Shown here in pieces: positions 13,411 through 25,600 of a DNA stretch of 64,000 bases. The notes beneath the pieces are model-generated. The model ran no database searches. It had not been told where the DNA came from and saw nothing but the letters and a program-made list of their open reading frames with translations. Within the stretch, counting starts at the first letter, position 1. Each line of letters starts with the position of its first letter. The position numbers were made by a program, and so were the translations under genes. Origin of the DNA: Crotophaga sulcirostris (taxonomy: Eukaryota; Chordata; Aves; Cuculiformes; Crotophagidae); the NCBI GenBank assembly GCA_013397455.1, contig VYZB01000026.1, positions 980,210 through 1,044,209 on the forward strand, written 5' to 3'.

Positions 13411-13537
13411 TCAATCCTTACAATATTTTGGGGGAGAAAGTGACTATTATTATCACCATCCCAGGAAAACACTGCCTTGCAGCAAGGTTTAATGTCTTAC
13501 CAAAGCCACATGAGAAGTGCAATGACAAAGCTGGAGA
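13411..13537 (+). mobile_element. Old MIR-like SINE remnant
   Basis: The order of words follows the MIR core and 3' part: TCAATCCTTACAATATTTTG, then ACTATTATTATCACCATC, then AAGGTTTAATGTCTTACC, AAAGCCACATG and CAAAGCTGGAG. These correspond in order to MIR's 'AATCCTCACAA', 'ACTATTATTATCCCCAT', 'AGGTTAAGTAACTTGCCCAAGGTCACA' and 'GCAGAGCTGG'. The copy is strongly diverged and has lost its ends. The call is by eye; a RepeatMasker alignment would decide it. Confidence 0.55.
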
Positions 13538-13831
13538 AGATGTTTTAGGTTTATTTTTGAGCAACCCCCCTTTTATTAGGTCACCTTAAAATGCCACCTT
13601 CCCATGCAGAAGATTTCCTGCTTCAGCAGGATGACCTCTAGTAAAGTGTTTCTTAAAAAGGGGACAATATCTTCCTTTAATAATGGACAAACATTATACT
13701 GGCATGAACACCAGGCTCATAGAAAACCTGATGCTACAAACATATGTGAAGTTGAGTAAGTCAAATTCCACCAGATCGTTAATATGAGGAAAGTTACTCA
13801 GATTCATTTAACGGCTGCCAAACTTAGGCAT

Positions 13832-13886
13832 AAAATCCTGGTACTACTGGCAAACTTCCCATTGACTTCAAAAGGGCCAGCACTCT
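13832..13886 (+). repeat. Old dispersed motif with CCCATTGACTTC core, copy 1
   Basis: The words AAATCCTGG, GGCAAACTTCCCATTGACTT and GGGCCAGCA appear in the order seen in an ancient dispersed element of sauropsid genomes. In that element an arm GAAGTCAATGGGA and its complement flank a short T-rich loop. I cannot name the family. A related copy in the opposite arm arrangement lies at about 42395-42450. Confidence 0.4.
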
Positions 13887-15885
13887 GCTTCTTGAAGCCT
13901 TAAGCTTTAGCCAGCCTGTAGCACATCTTTCAACCCAAATCAAGTGTTATCCTACTAAAGTGACTCAAAGACTCGCAGCGTATGTGTAATTTAATACTTT
14001 CTTCATATTTATTTCCAAATGGAAGATATGGTAAGAATGAGCTGTGTTGCATAAATGTACTTTATTATTCTGTAGGAGCCTGGGGTGTTAAACTGTGACA
14101 ATACCCAGTGCGTTGAATGAAAGACAGGCTTTAAAAGTTTCCTGATACATCTCAAAAAGGTGATGAATGAAAGTGTTTACTATTTGTTTGCTGCTAACTA
14201 GGGAATCCTCTTTGCTGAGGACTGTGCAAGGGTACCGACTAAACCACTTTTCACAGACAAACATTAGCTGCAATTCTTTTTCCACATTCATAAAGCAAAC
14301 ATGCAGCAAAGCAGTCTCTGCCTGGTTATCCTTGAAAGCTCATATCTTTTCCAGTGTGTTGGGGGCTTCAGAACAGCAGGCTTGCCTCCTTCTGCTTCCA
14401 TTGTGCAGAGCCTAATTTATAGTCTGAACAAGCGCCTTGCTATAAAAGATTTGCTTCCCTCTGCTCACTTCCTATTTCCCACAGTTAAAGCAAGTTTGAA
14501 ATAAAGGATTCACGGGCCTCCAAGCTTACAAATTAGGCAAAGTAACACTCGGAGCACTAGCAAAGACTTTGTATTCAAAATGGTAAGTGAAAGGCCTAGA
14601 GAAACACAATCAAATCAAAGCAGGACAAAACCTAATGCAGGAAGTCCCTCCAAAGCTGTTTTTAATGTTGCCCATCACAAATACCTTTGGTTCAGGCACA
14701 AACGCATTTGAGTAAAAACTGGATAAATGCCAGGAACTGCTTTAGAGACATTTGAAGCTGGAAAAATCTGCTTGGCTAATTGCTTGGTCTGGGCACAGTG
14801 TTGTAGTACAACCCATTAAGTGCCTGAATTGCTTAAACTCAGGTTACGCTTTTGTATGCGTTTTGAAAACCTATTTTGATTTAATATTGCTTTCAATAGT
14901 GTTACCACACCACACAGCTTTATTTGCTACTTCCTGACAAGTTTTTCTCTCCTCCAAACCCCAACCTTAACATAAAAATGCAAACAGTCTCCCTACCGGC
15001 CTCCAAGGCCTGTCATTTATACTTTATCATGCCTCTTGTGTTATGTTAAAATGGTAGGAAAATTCTTTGTTTCCCAGGCAAGGCAGTGCTGAAATCTCTG
15101 GATGGGACAGAAAAAGAAAAATAATCAAGGATTGGTTTGGTTTTAGTGTGAAGTAAATGTTAACTGAGCAAAAGTGACCAAATGAATTGAAATGCCATGA
15201 CTTGTTGTCTGTCTTAGAAGAAGCCACAGCCCAGAACCTCTTCTGGCAAGCTCTGATTTCTCAGCTACATTTTGACCATGGTCCTCTAAGAAGAGCTTTT
15301 ATCATTCAGTTAAAACCTCCCTCACCTGGAGTGATTGATCAGCTCCTCTTTGTTAAGAAACAACCTTATAAAGAAAAGGTGTGCTCTGAAAGGTGAGGCC
15401 AAATTAAAGGAGAGTCAGAAAGGGGCAATGAGCAGTAACGGATCCTGTCTGCTCTTCCAACCCGGTAGGCTCCAGCTGAAGGCATTACAGACGACTATGC
15501 ATTTACCTACAAAACTTTTTCAGAGGGCACTGCATGTTCCTTTCTGAGCATCCACTCTACTGGGAAATAGTGAGATGTTTTTGCTAGAAGTGAAACTGAG
15601 GCACTTTTTGCCTCCTAGCTTGGAAGCATCAGTCTTCATGCCTTAAAGCACCTTTCTTATAGTGGTTAGGATGATGAGAAAGAAGAAGGTGGCAAAAGTA
15701 AGAAAGAAGCAAAGCTGTCTCTTTCATATAATACTATGACTCCAGGAATCTGTCGTTAAAATAAATAATTATCTGCTAGTACAACATTTTCAGTAAAAAT
15801 GAAAAATTGTTATCACTTAGATAACTGTTGCCCATTGCACCGTACTTCTGTGGGTACCTTAGCAAAACTCAACAGTAGGCACTAC

Positions 15886-15905
15886 AAATAAATAAATAAA
15901 TAAAT
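15886..15905. repeat. (AAAT)n microsatellite
   Basis: This is five perfect tetranucleotide units in the 9.3-kb intron. Confidence 0.9.
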
Positions 15906-16138
15906 GTTATTCTTATGTTGTGCTTGGAAGTAAAGGATGTGAGTCGTTCAGAAAAAAAAAACAAAACACTTTGGGATAAACCTGACTCACGACTACAAGA
16001 ACCCCTAATATCACATAGCCAAAGCTGGTCAAGAGTGTGGTAGGAGTAGACATTTAGATGCCATTATACTAATTTCTTGCTGGAAGGTCCTCCCTCTGCT
16101 CAAACAAGGACAAAAGACACTTTCCCAGCCCAAAGGCA

Positions 16139-16154
16139 GGTGGTGGTGGTGGTG
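16139..16154. repeat. (GGT)n microsatellite
   Basis: This is five GGT units plus a trailing G. A short CCCAT-unit repeat (three units) lies about 65 bp to the right, at 16217-16235, so this is a locally GC-richer simple-sequence patch. Confidence 0.85.
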
Positions 16155-19100
16155 AGGAGCAGAGTCAATGCACGGAGCTGTTGTCCCAGTTCTCTCCACC
16201 GTGCGGGACACAGAGGCCCATCCCATCCCATCCCCAAGGCCAACAGCTCTCCTGGCAGCTGCAGGAATCGCATTTCGCAGTGATTTAGAGCCAACGTACG
16301 CCTTCAGCCTTTAATAAATTACCACATGGCCTTAAGCAATAAAGAATTAAGCTAAGGGAGAAAGCCAAAAGCTCTTCCCGGCTAAGTCTGGAGACAGTCT
16401 TCCTAGAAGTTAATCACTGTGACAGAAGCTTTATACCCACACTCCAAATATATAAATCAACCCAGTCAACATTTCTTCGTCTTTGCTCCCTCCACCTCTC
16501 CCCATCACGGCTGTGCTTATGGGATGGCTGGGGCTCAGCTCGATGGTCAGCACCGTGAGGATGCTGCTGGGATGGCAGCGGGTGGGTCAACAGATTCTGA
16601 CACTTTGGTTCTCACTTTGGAAACTGTATTCCTTTTTGAAATCCTGATCATGCCCAGACCAAATCGACTTTCAGTTACAAAGGAAGTTTGTGTTTTGGGG
16701 ATTTTTTAGTATTCCTTATGTTCTTTTTGCCTCTTTGCAGAACAACAAGCAATTAATACCACATATGCAAATTAAACCAAAATGATTTCTTTCGCTTCAT
16801 GATATGGTAGTGAACCAGGGACGTAGTAAGGCCTGAAGGAAGCGGACAGTTTATCAGAGTTTCAGACATGCAGGAACACTGCTGAAGAAACTTCTGCAAG
16901 TCCATGCCAGGGATCGTGTTACTGAAGCAAATATCTTTGGCATTTTTATGCTGCATTTTACCACCTCCAACTGTGTAATAGACAAAAGGCCCGGAAGAGA
17001 TAAAGGGAAACAGGTGGGGTGGAATAAAAAGCAAGACTGTTCCATTTGGCATGGCGATGATCAGCTGTTTCATAATAAACCATCTCACTTTGAGGGGAGC
17101 TTTATATTATTTTATTGTTATACAAGGGGATGAATTTATACAGTGGCTTTCCACACACTTCCTCTTCTACCATACCTTCTTGCAGCTATTGTTGAAAAAG
17201 GCTGGTGGTACTGTGTATATGATGCAAAATACTTACTATGTTGTTTTATCAAAACTCAGAACAAGGCCCTTGAGAGCCATCAGTAGATGCTTTTTTGACA
17301 ATTTCTGGACATATTTTACTTAATCTATCAGTTTGATTTTTTTATTATTGTTCTAAAATGAAATAAAGATGAGTAAGGTAAACAAAAGCTCCAAAATACA
17401 GCCAAAAACACAGTATCAAAGTTTTGTAAGAGGGAGAGATAATTAAACAGGACATAATTCTGGTGGCTTTGAGGTTATGATTGCTTTTGAAATCTCGGTT
17501 GTGAACACCAAAAGAAACACGTTCTCAGATGTTGTCCAGGCCACAATGAAATACTTAATCAGCATTCCTATGGAGAGAGGAGGTGGAATAAAAGAAGGGT
17601 CTGTACCCATCAATGATTATCTAATGCTATACTATTGCAATCTTAAATTACGATCTTACATTTTTAAATAGATCACATCACTGTTACAAAGAATGCAACA
17701 GCTTTACTGAAATATGTTTTTACCATATGTTTTAATTAAAAATGTAGGGTTTTCATCAAAATAGGTTTTGAGGACTGTAATAAGGGTCATTTTATTAAAT
17801 CATAAGCAGCAAAAACAATAAACATAATATCCATGAGAACAGCAATTACTTGTATCCAGCATGTTTGAAATTCTCTATGCTTTTTAATATTTGTTTGGAA
17901 GAAAAAAATGTCGTGTTAGGGATTCAACACCACATTTCTGAAATGTGAACTGAGAGTGTCACCAAGATTAAAAAACAAAGCAAAATAACAAACTACTCAA
18001 GGGCTGAAGAAAATGTCTTATGGAAAGGGAATGAAAAGAGGCCAATCATTCTCCTTTGCATGTCTACCAGAAGACTGGGAGGTGATTTGAGTATTCTGAG
18101 TAAGTGCCTTCCTGGGGAGAAAATACTGGTTTTTAAAGAGCTCTTTAATCTAGAAGAGAAAGGCATAACAAGTAATACAGGCCAGATATAATTGAGTTAA
18201 AAATCAGGGATGTTTTTAGCAGAAATGCAATTAATTACTGAAACTAACAGGGAAAATAGCAGATCTCCTACCACCTAACTTGATATCAACTGATGTTTTC
18301 TTCTGAAGAGTGGATTATCAGGAGAAATTATCAGCTAGGCACATTTATAGGTTTTAGGGCTGGTTGTAAACAGGAATTCAGATTGAGAAAGCACTCAATG
18401 ATTTAACAGTCTCTTAGGAAAGTTGGTGTTGTGACTCAGTGAATACAGATTTGCATCTGAACCATTTCAGCAAAAAAGCAAGGTAAAACAGAAGCATCTG
18501 TGTGTGCATGCATATATGTAAATATAAAAAAACGTTCCGGCCTTCTTTCAGCATTAACAAAAAGCAAATCATATCACACTCCTTTTTTCTTTTTTCCTCT
18601 ATAAACCACATTTCATCCGAGATTTGAGGCTGTACACAGATGTTTTCTACCAGTAAGTATTCTTCCATATATGGCAAATACACTTGGGCAGTAATTCAGA
18701 TGTAGGATTTCAGGTCCTAGCTAATCCATACCCCACAACTCGACCTCACATTGCAGGACTTTGCTCTCTGGAGTGTCTCTGGTGCCACTTGGACTGCAAA
18801 GTCCCCATCCCTGTGCCATGACCCTTACCGTGTCCCAACTCCAGACTGGTTCCCACTAAATAGATAGCAGGCTCTGTGTTGGTCTCTCCGACAAAGATGT
18901 GTCAGAGCCAGCATTATCACAGTCCTTCACTTTTATCTGATCTGACTTTTTAATTGCTAAAAGGCACTGAGCCTGATAAGCAAGCCTGGTTTTAAAGGTT
19001 TCACTGGGGCCGTTGCCCACAAGACAATGTAACAGCAGGCAGTAACACTAAAGGAGGGTTCTTTTGAATTTTAAGTTTCGCCTCTGAACAATTTCTTCTC

Positions 19101-19528
19101 TGAACAATTGATCCTGTGTCCCACATTTGAGTCTTTGGAGGACGAGAGGTATAAACTCCATTTAATGCAATCAATAGCAATATTCCCCAACACCACAGAA
19201 GCACTATTGTACTCTGGACCATTACGGGGTGAGACAATTGTCAAAATCTAAGCTTCGCTGCCTGTGATAGTGACTCCCTCAGCTGGAGAAAAGCGTATTA
19301 CTTTTGTGTAAGCATGAAGAGGACAAAAGGAGATATAAAGCTCTGAAATCTTCAACAGCCGATTCTTTACAAACAGACAGAAAAGCTCTGCAAAATATGC
19401 CCTCCATTAGTTAACTGTGGTCTCAAAGGATGAGCTTTTTATTTGAATGGCAAAATTATTAATTTTTATAACATATACATTCCACTAACAAATGAAAAAC
19501 TTGCCAAGAAAGGAATGCGATATTCTAC

Positions 19529-19668
19529 CTGAGTCGTGGCAATGTTTGTTCCATCGGTGACTTCCACAGTCATATTATATATTGACCTCTGCTCTGCATC
19601 CAAGGGCTTTGCAATGACAATAGTGCCCACTCCCTTCTCCGCGTCGAAAGAACTATCGTAATTCCCTC
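19529..19668 (-). CDS. FAT3: FAT3 internal exon, 140 nt, C-terminal half of a cadherin repeat
   Basis: The exon encodes two bases of a Gly codon, then [15 protein letters not shown] and onward to TNIATTQ (46 codons), phase 1 to 0. The acceptor is CAACAATTAG before 19668 and the donor CAG|GTAGAA follows 19529. The KPLDAEQRS motif is the LDRE-equivalent of this repeat, and VEVTDGT is its A/TDxG strand. The exon joins the 29-kb exon as ...DIVG-GNYD... and the 10-kb exon as ...[14 protein letters not shown]. Both joins restore a continuous cadherin repeat. It lies isolated between two introns of more than 9 kb. Confidence 0.94.
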
Positions 19669-22600
19669 CTAATTGTTGCACAAAAATACAATTAAATTAG
19701 CCATCTCTGGAAAATTTCCATTGAAAATGTTCTTAAAAGTGGGCATATCTGTTTACTGGCATCCATCTTAATGGCTTGCCTTAGCATACAGAGTACATCT
19801 ACTGATACTTCTTTGTTCATAACTCATTTATATTTCAAAGCACAGTTTGTATATCGGAAAGCAGATATCATTAAAATGCACTGTAAAAAAAAGTCTAACA
19901 GTATATGTAAGTGAACCATAGCTGAGTCTATAAAAAGAATCCAATGGCTATAAGCCTGTAAGATGTGTGCCCTTGTAGTTTGGATAATGAACAAGCATAA
20001 TTATCTTTTTGTATAAAAATATTCTTAAGAGGGTTTTATTCTTCAAATTTTATTTTCACAAAATTCTCACTGATGCTCATGGATTGAAAGATCGTCAACT
20101 GAGACTTTAAAAACTACAATTATAATCAATTTAAAAAATGCAAATAGAGATTTGTTATGTTAATTTCAAGGACAATGATAATTACTGGCAGCAAAGGTCA
20201 AATTCTACTAGTCTTTTAGGAATTATTTAAATAGATCTGACAGGATACACATCATAAATTTCTTTCCCTTAAAAAACCCCCTCACAAAGCACTGTTCTGA
20301 AACTAATATCCCCTTATCCTGTCACACACTGAGTGATGCAGTAGTGGAAAAACCCTCCTGAGTCTCAGGTGAAAAAAAAAAGGAAAAAGAAAAAAAATCT
20401 ATTAAAAAGTAAGAGAAAGCCATAAATAATTTGAGATTAAAGGGTTACAGGATTCCTCAGCCACAGCTACAGTTTATAAATTAGAAGCACTCATTATGTT
20501 CAGAAGTAAAGCACACATTCCCTGCTGCTAAGCTGCTTCTTACTCACTCATCTATAAAGTGGAATTTATTATGACTTGAGTCTGAAATTTTTGGAGGCTG
20601 GGGACAGGGAGAGGTGGAACACAACAGTGATGACAAATGAACTCTTAAGGTTTATTCATCACACAGCAATGCAATGCCACTAGCTACAGTCTCTGACAAC
20701 CCAGTTCTACAAAGTAGAAATGGCTTTTAAACGCCACTGGTTATAAAACCGGTGTAAGAGCTGCTCAGATCTTTTGGAATTAGATCCACAGGTAAAAAAA
20801 CATCCATTCCATTGACTCAGCTCTTGCGTAAAATATATGGGGAGATATATATTTGAATGGCTGATGTATTATCACAAAATGGCTCTCATTTAGGGCTGAA
20901 GACAAAGAAGTGGACAGTCTTCTTGCTCTACCATCAAGTCTTGCATCGGCATGGCTTGCTGATCAACAACCAGCATTATTCTCAGTAAGAGTCATGCATT
21001 TAGTGAGAGGAAAAAGGTTTTGGCATTGCAAGAAATTGAAGATTTGAAGGAATCACAGTGAAACTGCAGCCCCTGAATTCCTTAATGTGACGAAACCCTC
21101 ACTTCTCTCTGTCTTTTTCAAAGGCAATTGCAAAGAAAGCGCCAGCTAAGAAGAAGCACTGCTCTGACGATTGCTGTCTTGGAGGACATTCAGGGAGGGG
21201 CAAAAGAAAGGCAGAGGAGGAATAAGGAGTGCAAGGGACCTATGCAAAGAAAAGACAAAATTGGTTAACTTCTTCCCAATGAAATGATCCAAACGTGGTT
21301 GTTTCACACCTGCCACCAGACCTCCCTATGCTGAATATAAGTATATACATATATACATCTCTGAGCCTAACAGATAGAGTTATGGTACTCCAGGAAAACA
21401 CTGACACTGGGTCTGCTGTGATTTTTGGTGAATAGAAACACTGCTTATTCCTTAATCTCCTTCTGCAAACCCATACTGCATATTTTTCTCAATCAAAGTA
21501 TATATACTTAACACTGTTTCACACTAGGAAAAGAAAGCAAAATTTTCCTTGACATTTAAATAGTACTCAGGTATCTGGACATTGATCGAATCTTTAATGT
21601 TTGGGGATTTTTTTAAGGTTAATCAGGAAGAAAAAGATGGCATCTCCCAATTATGGTTTTAAATTGATTTACTTAAGAAAAAACGTACCCTGAAAACAAA
21701 CTGAAAAAAAAAGCCTTCTTTGAAGAAGAGAGTTTGAGATTCTTGCAAGGAAATCTCTGCTGAAACGAAGCTAGCCTTGGGACAGTAGGCACTTTACAAA
21801 GAGAATGTTTCATACTGATAACCATAAAGCCAAAATGAAAGCCTATACTTCAAGATGCTTAATAACCATCTTAATGAGCAATCAAAAATATATGCTATCA
21901 ACTGGCATATACTTACAAAGAAATCCTGCCTTTAAAACTTCCAAGAAGCAACATGCAAGGATTAGCAATAGATGTTTTAAATGCCCTTCCTCTGTTGGCT
22001 TAGAACTGGCTTTGCAGGGCACTATGCAGTGTATTGCAAATAAATTGATTTCTTTAAGACATTCTCATTAAGTGTAGTAGATCCTTCCCCTAAAATCAGA
22101 ACTGAATCCATCGTATGAGTTTTCTGCATGGTATTAACTTCTTCCAAAATGGTCAAATGACAAAATATATTTTGGTCACCAGCCACCCCACTTCTAGCCT
22201 AACCCAGGAAATGCAATTTATTTTATGTTGATTCATTTTCTATTAAACAAGGCGGAAACTGCATCAAAAACTGACATAGAGATGTATCACAGAACATCCC
22301 GCTGTGAGATTTGTGATTATCATCTCTTTTGGAGTGAAAACTTGATTTATTCCTGATGCAGTCTGGTACATTTTAACAGACTATGGGCAGTGGTTGACAA
22401 AGAAGATCCACTCATATGACTGAACTGGGAATATTACCTGAGATATTGGGTTCTGCCTCTCATCAGGAGCACAAGAGGCAGTCTGGAAATGCTTTGTACT
22501 GTTTCTCAGCCTTCATATACCTCAAAACAGCTCCTTATTATGATGAACGCATCTTAAGTTGCACTTAAGCACTAAAGAATAATTAATAAATTAGGTGTAA

Positions 22601-25600
22601 ATGCTAAACTGTAAGAGTCTTATAGACACGCTAAGTCTATGCAAGGCCTACTATGAAGCACCCAGAGAAGCACCCAACACAATTATCTCTGAATGACAGG
22701 TGTTGAAGTGGCACAGAGAGAAAGAGAATAGTCACGTGAAAACAAACAAGACTCTTAAAACCTCCTGCAGCTGAACTATCCTGGGAAACCAATGTCAAAC
22801 CCCTTCCTTTTGAAGGTGCTCATGTTGAGGTCAGAGGGCATTGAGGGTACTTGAAGCCCATTTTCAAAAGTATGCTGCCAGGTAACTACCAACCCTTTTG
22901 AAGCAAGCTCATCTGCAGTGCTGTAAGCTCCCACAGTATCAGGTTCACCAATGTTACTATTGGCCATTTAGCATTTCTTTGATCACAATCTTAGGATAAA
23001 AGAGGGCTAAGGATGATGAAATTTTGTTCAGAGGCTCAGTTTTATTAATGTGAAATTTTATTACTTATTCCATTTTCCAACACATGGCACATGCTTTCCT
23101 TTTTATTGTCTATTAAAACCTGCTTTCAGATACAAGATACGTAGAAGCTGTCTTTATTCATGTGCTTGCAATTGCATTAGGAAAGAAATATTTCAAGTGA
23201 AGATAATGTGAATTTGTGGGGTACTTTGGGAAAATCAACAATAAAGAAGGCAAGTTGATTGAACTAGCAAGTTGGCTAGACAGGTTGTCCCGAAAAAGTA
23301 TTTTAACATTGAATGACCTCAGAGATATGTGGATTAGCCGTTGTTTGTAATATCATTGCAGGCTAAGATGAAATGCTGATATATCTTCAATACAGTTTAA
23401 AGGCTTCCCTTAAAACATTCTGATTAAACTGAAGCACTTAGAGTGGAATTTAATGAAAAGTCCACATATACTTGTAACGTCATCTGTGGATGAGAAGACT
23501 TATCATGTTTGGATGATATAAAATCATCTAAAAAGTGCTTTTTCTTTCAAATTAGCTGTTAAGTTTCCCAAAGACACCTAAGCTCAGATAGTTATGTCTA
23601 CACTTTGGACACCTAAAATTAAGTGAGATGATTTTCACCCTTACTTTCTTGAGACTGATGGTTATGCTCTCGCATAAGCCCTGGAAGCACTACGCTTCCA
23701 CATGTAGGAGTTTTTTATGTTACCTGAAAGTATGTTGTAGTTTACATAGGATTTCTCAGTATAACTCTAGCCAATTCCAGTTGCTGTCAAATTTGGGATG
23801 GCTGCAGAAACAGCCCCTGGTACAAAGCATCTTATTTGTTGGCCTTCACTACAGTTTCACAAGACCTTTTTAGCACAGCCCTAAGTTTGAATTTAACAGG
23901 TGGTATAATATGGTCAAGATGAAGACCTCATGAAATTGAATCAACACACCCCTGAGCCAACAGACTACAGGTTGTATTCTTGGTATAGAGTGACCTTCAT
24001 TACATTTTTTGGCTGAATCTGGAGTGTTACCTTGGTTCTTATCTTGTTTCTTGGCTGCATAGCCACAATGAACATAATTTTCTCCTGACAAAAGTCCTAT
24101 ATGCTCTGGAAAAAAAATTAATTTTCCTTTTAATGAAAAGATAGTTTAAAAACAAACCAAGAACCTTATATGACTAATGGGAAAGGATCGCTGATTTAAA
24201 GCTTACCACTCATTTGGTGCAATAGACAGGGCCAAGGAAAACACCTGAACTGTTAAAAGCAATTTCTAGAAGTCAGCTGGAGAACGCGCCTAAGGCAAGA
24301 CACAGTGCAGACCTGGCATTCCCACAGAATATGGGTTCTGCAACTCTGTAATTTTTGAATTCCAGTGTGCTTTTGGTTGTTTTTTCTGTTTCTCTTTTTT
24401 TTTTTAAATTTTCAAACATATTCTGCTTGTACTTTGATTATTCCGTTTGCTGCAAACAATGAAGTTTTTTTGTAGTTCTTTACCTAGATGAGTTGCTTTC
24501 TGGGAAGACATCGAACTTCCCTATGTTTCTATCAGCTGCTGACACGCAGTTTAAGATGGGATTATGCTGCAGTGAGAAATTGTTTTCTCCTCCACGGAGA
24601 AAACATGTCAGCAAATCTGAAGAACTTGTAGATAAATGACTCCCATGTGAGGGCCTTTTTCCCTCTTTTCCAGTGCAACGATTCTGAAGAGCGGGATTGT
24701 ACACACATCTTAGAAATATCTGATGCCTGTGAAGAATCAGACTTGTTCAGTCTAAGATGCAAAGATGGATCACACTGAACTCTGGAGGACAACCCCAAAT
24801 CAAATACATCTAAAACCTGGAAAGAGTCTTCTTTCACTAGTAGATAGCAGAGAGCATACATGCTTCATGTTCAAACTTAATAAAGCCAGGATCTACTGAA
24901 ATCCTCACACAGGCCTCATTTGGCTTACCATGCCATGATGGATGAGTGGAGAAGAAAAATACAGGAAATGATCTAATTTAGAGAATAGTCCTCTAAAACA
25001 CATTTTCTCAAGGCAGAGAAGATTCTTACTTGTCTTGTCCCAAAGTAAACTAACAACACCAACGACAGTGATGATAAATTGGGCCAATTGCTAAAAGTCT
25101 CACACCGCTCTGTGCAGAGAATCAGAGGAAAATGCAGAAAATGAATTCACCCTGAAACTCAAAGATGAGTCTAAGGTGCTTCTAGGATTTTCAGGAAAAG
25201 AAACATAGCTAAAATGTCCAATATTTCTGTTTTCCAAAAATAGGAAATAAACCTATTGACTGCCTCAAGAAATACAAACTCAACTACAGACTTTTGTTAA
25301 TCATGACATAATAAATGTTAGTAATATAACACACCAATATTTATTTTTTTATGTACTATATCATGCTAAGAAGAAGAAAATAATAAATCTCAATTTTCAG
25401 ATAAAACTATTGTAAGGAGAGTCAAAGTCTTAGGTTTGCGGCTAAGAAGCTGAAGGTAAGGGCATAAAAAGCAAAAAAAGAAATCAGAAAGGTATTTTAG
25501 ATAGTTCTCAGAGAAGATAACTCAAAGGAGGCTAGCGAGCTACATCTTTTTGATATTAAATTAAATTTGCAGCACTGTAAATTAAATGGACAATTAATTG

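Larger units (their letters stand above)
10248..19528 (-). other. FAT3: FAT3 intron, 9,281 nt
   Basis: This is a long AT-rich intron. It contains an interrupted poly(T) run (12829-12865), an old MIR-like SINE remnant (about 13411-13537) and a dispersed old motif (about 13832-13886). It also has an (AAAT)n run (15886-15905) and a (GGT)n run (16139-16154). No additional exon is visible between the flanking phase-0 junctions. Confidence 0.85.

Noticed and set aside
22776..22967. 63-codon minus-strand reading with varied composition
   Set aside because: I considered an old processed pseudogene fragment, but no protein family is recognisable and there is no continuation in neighbouring frames.
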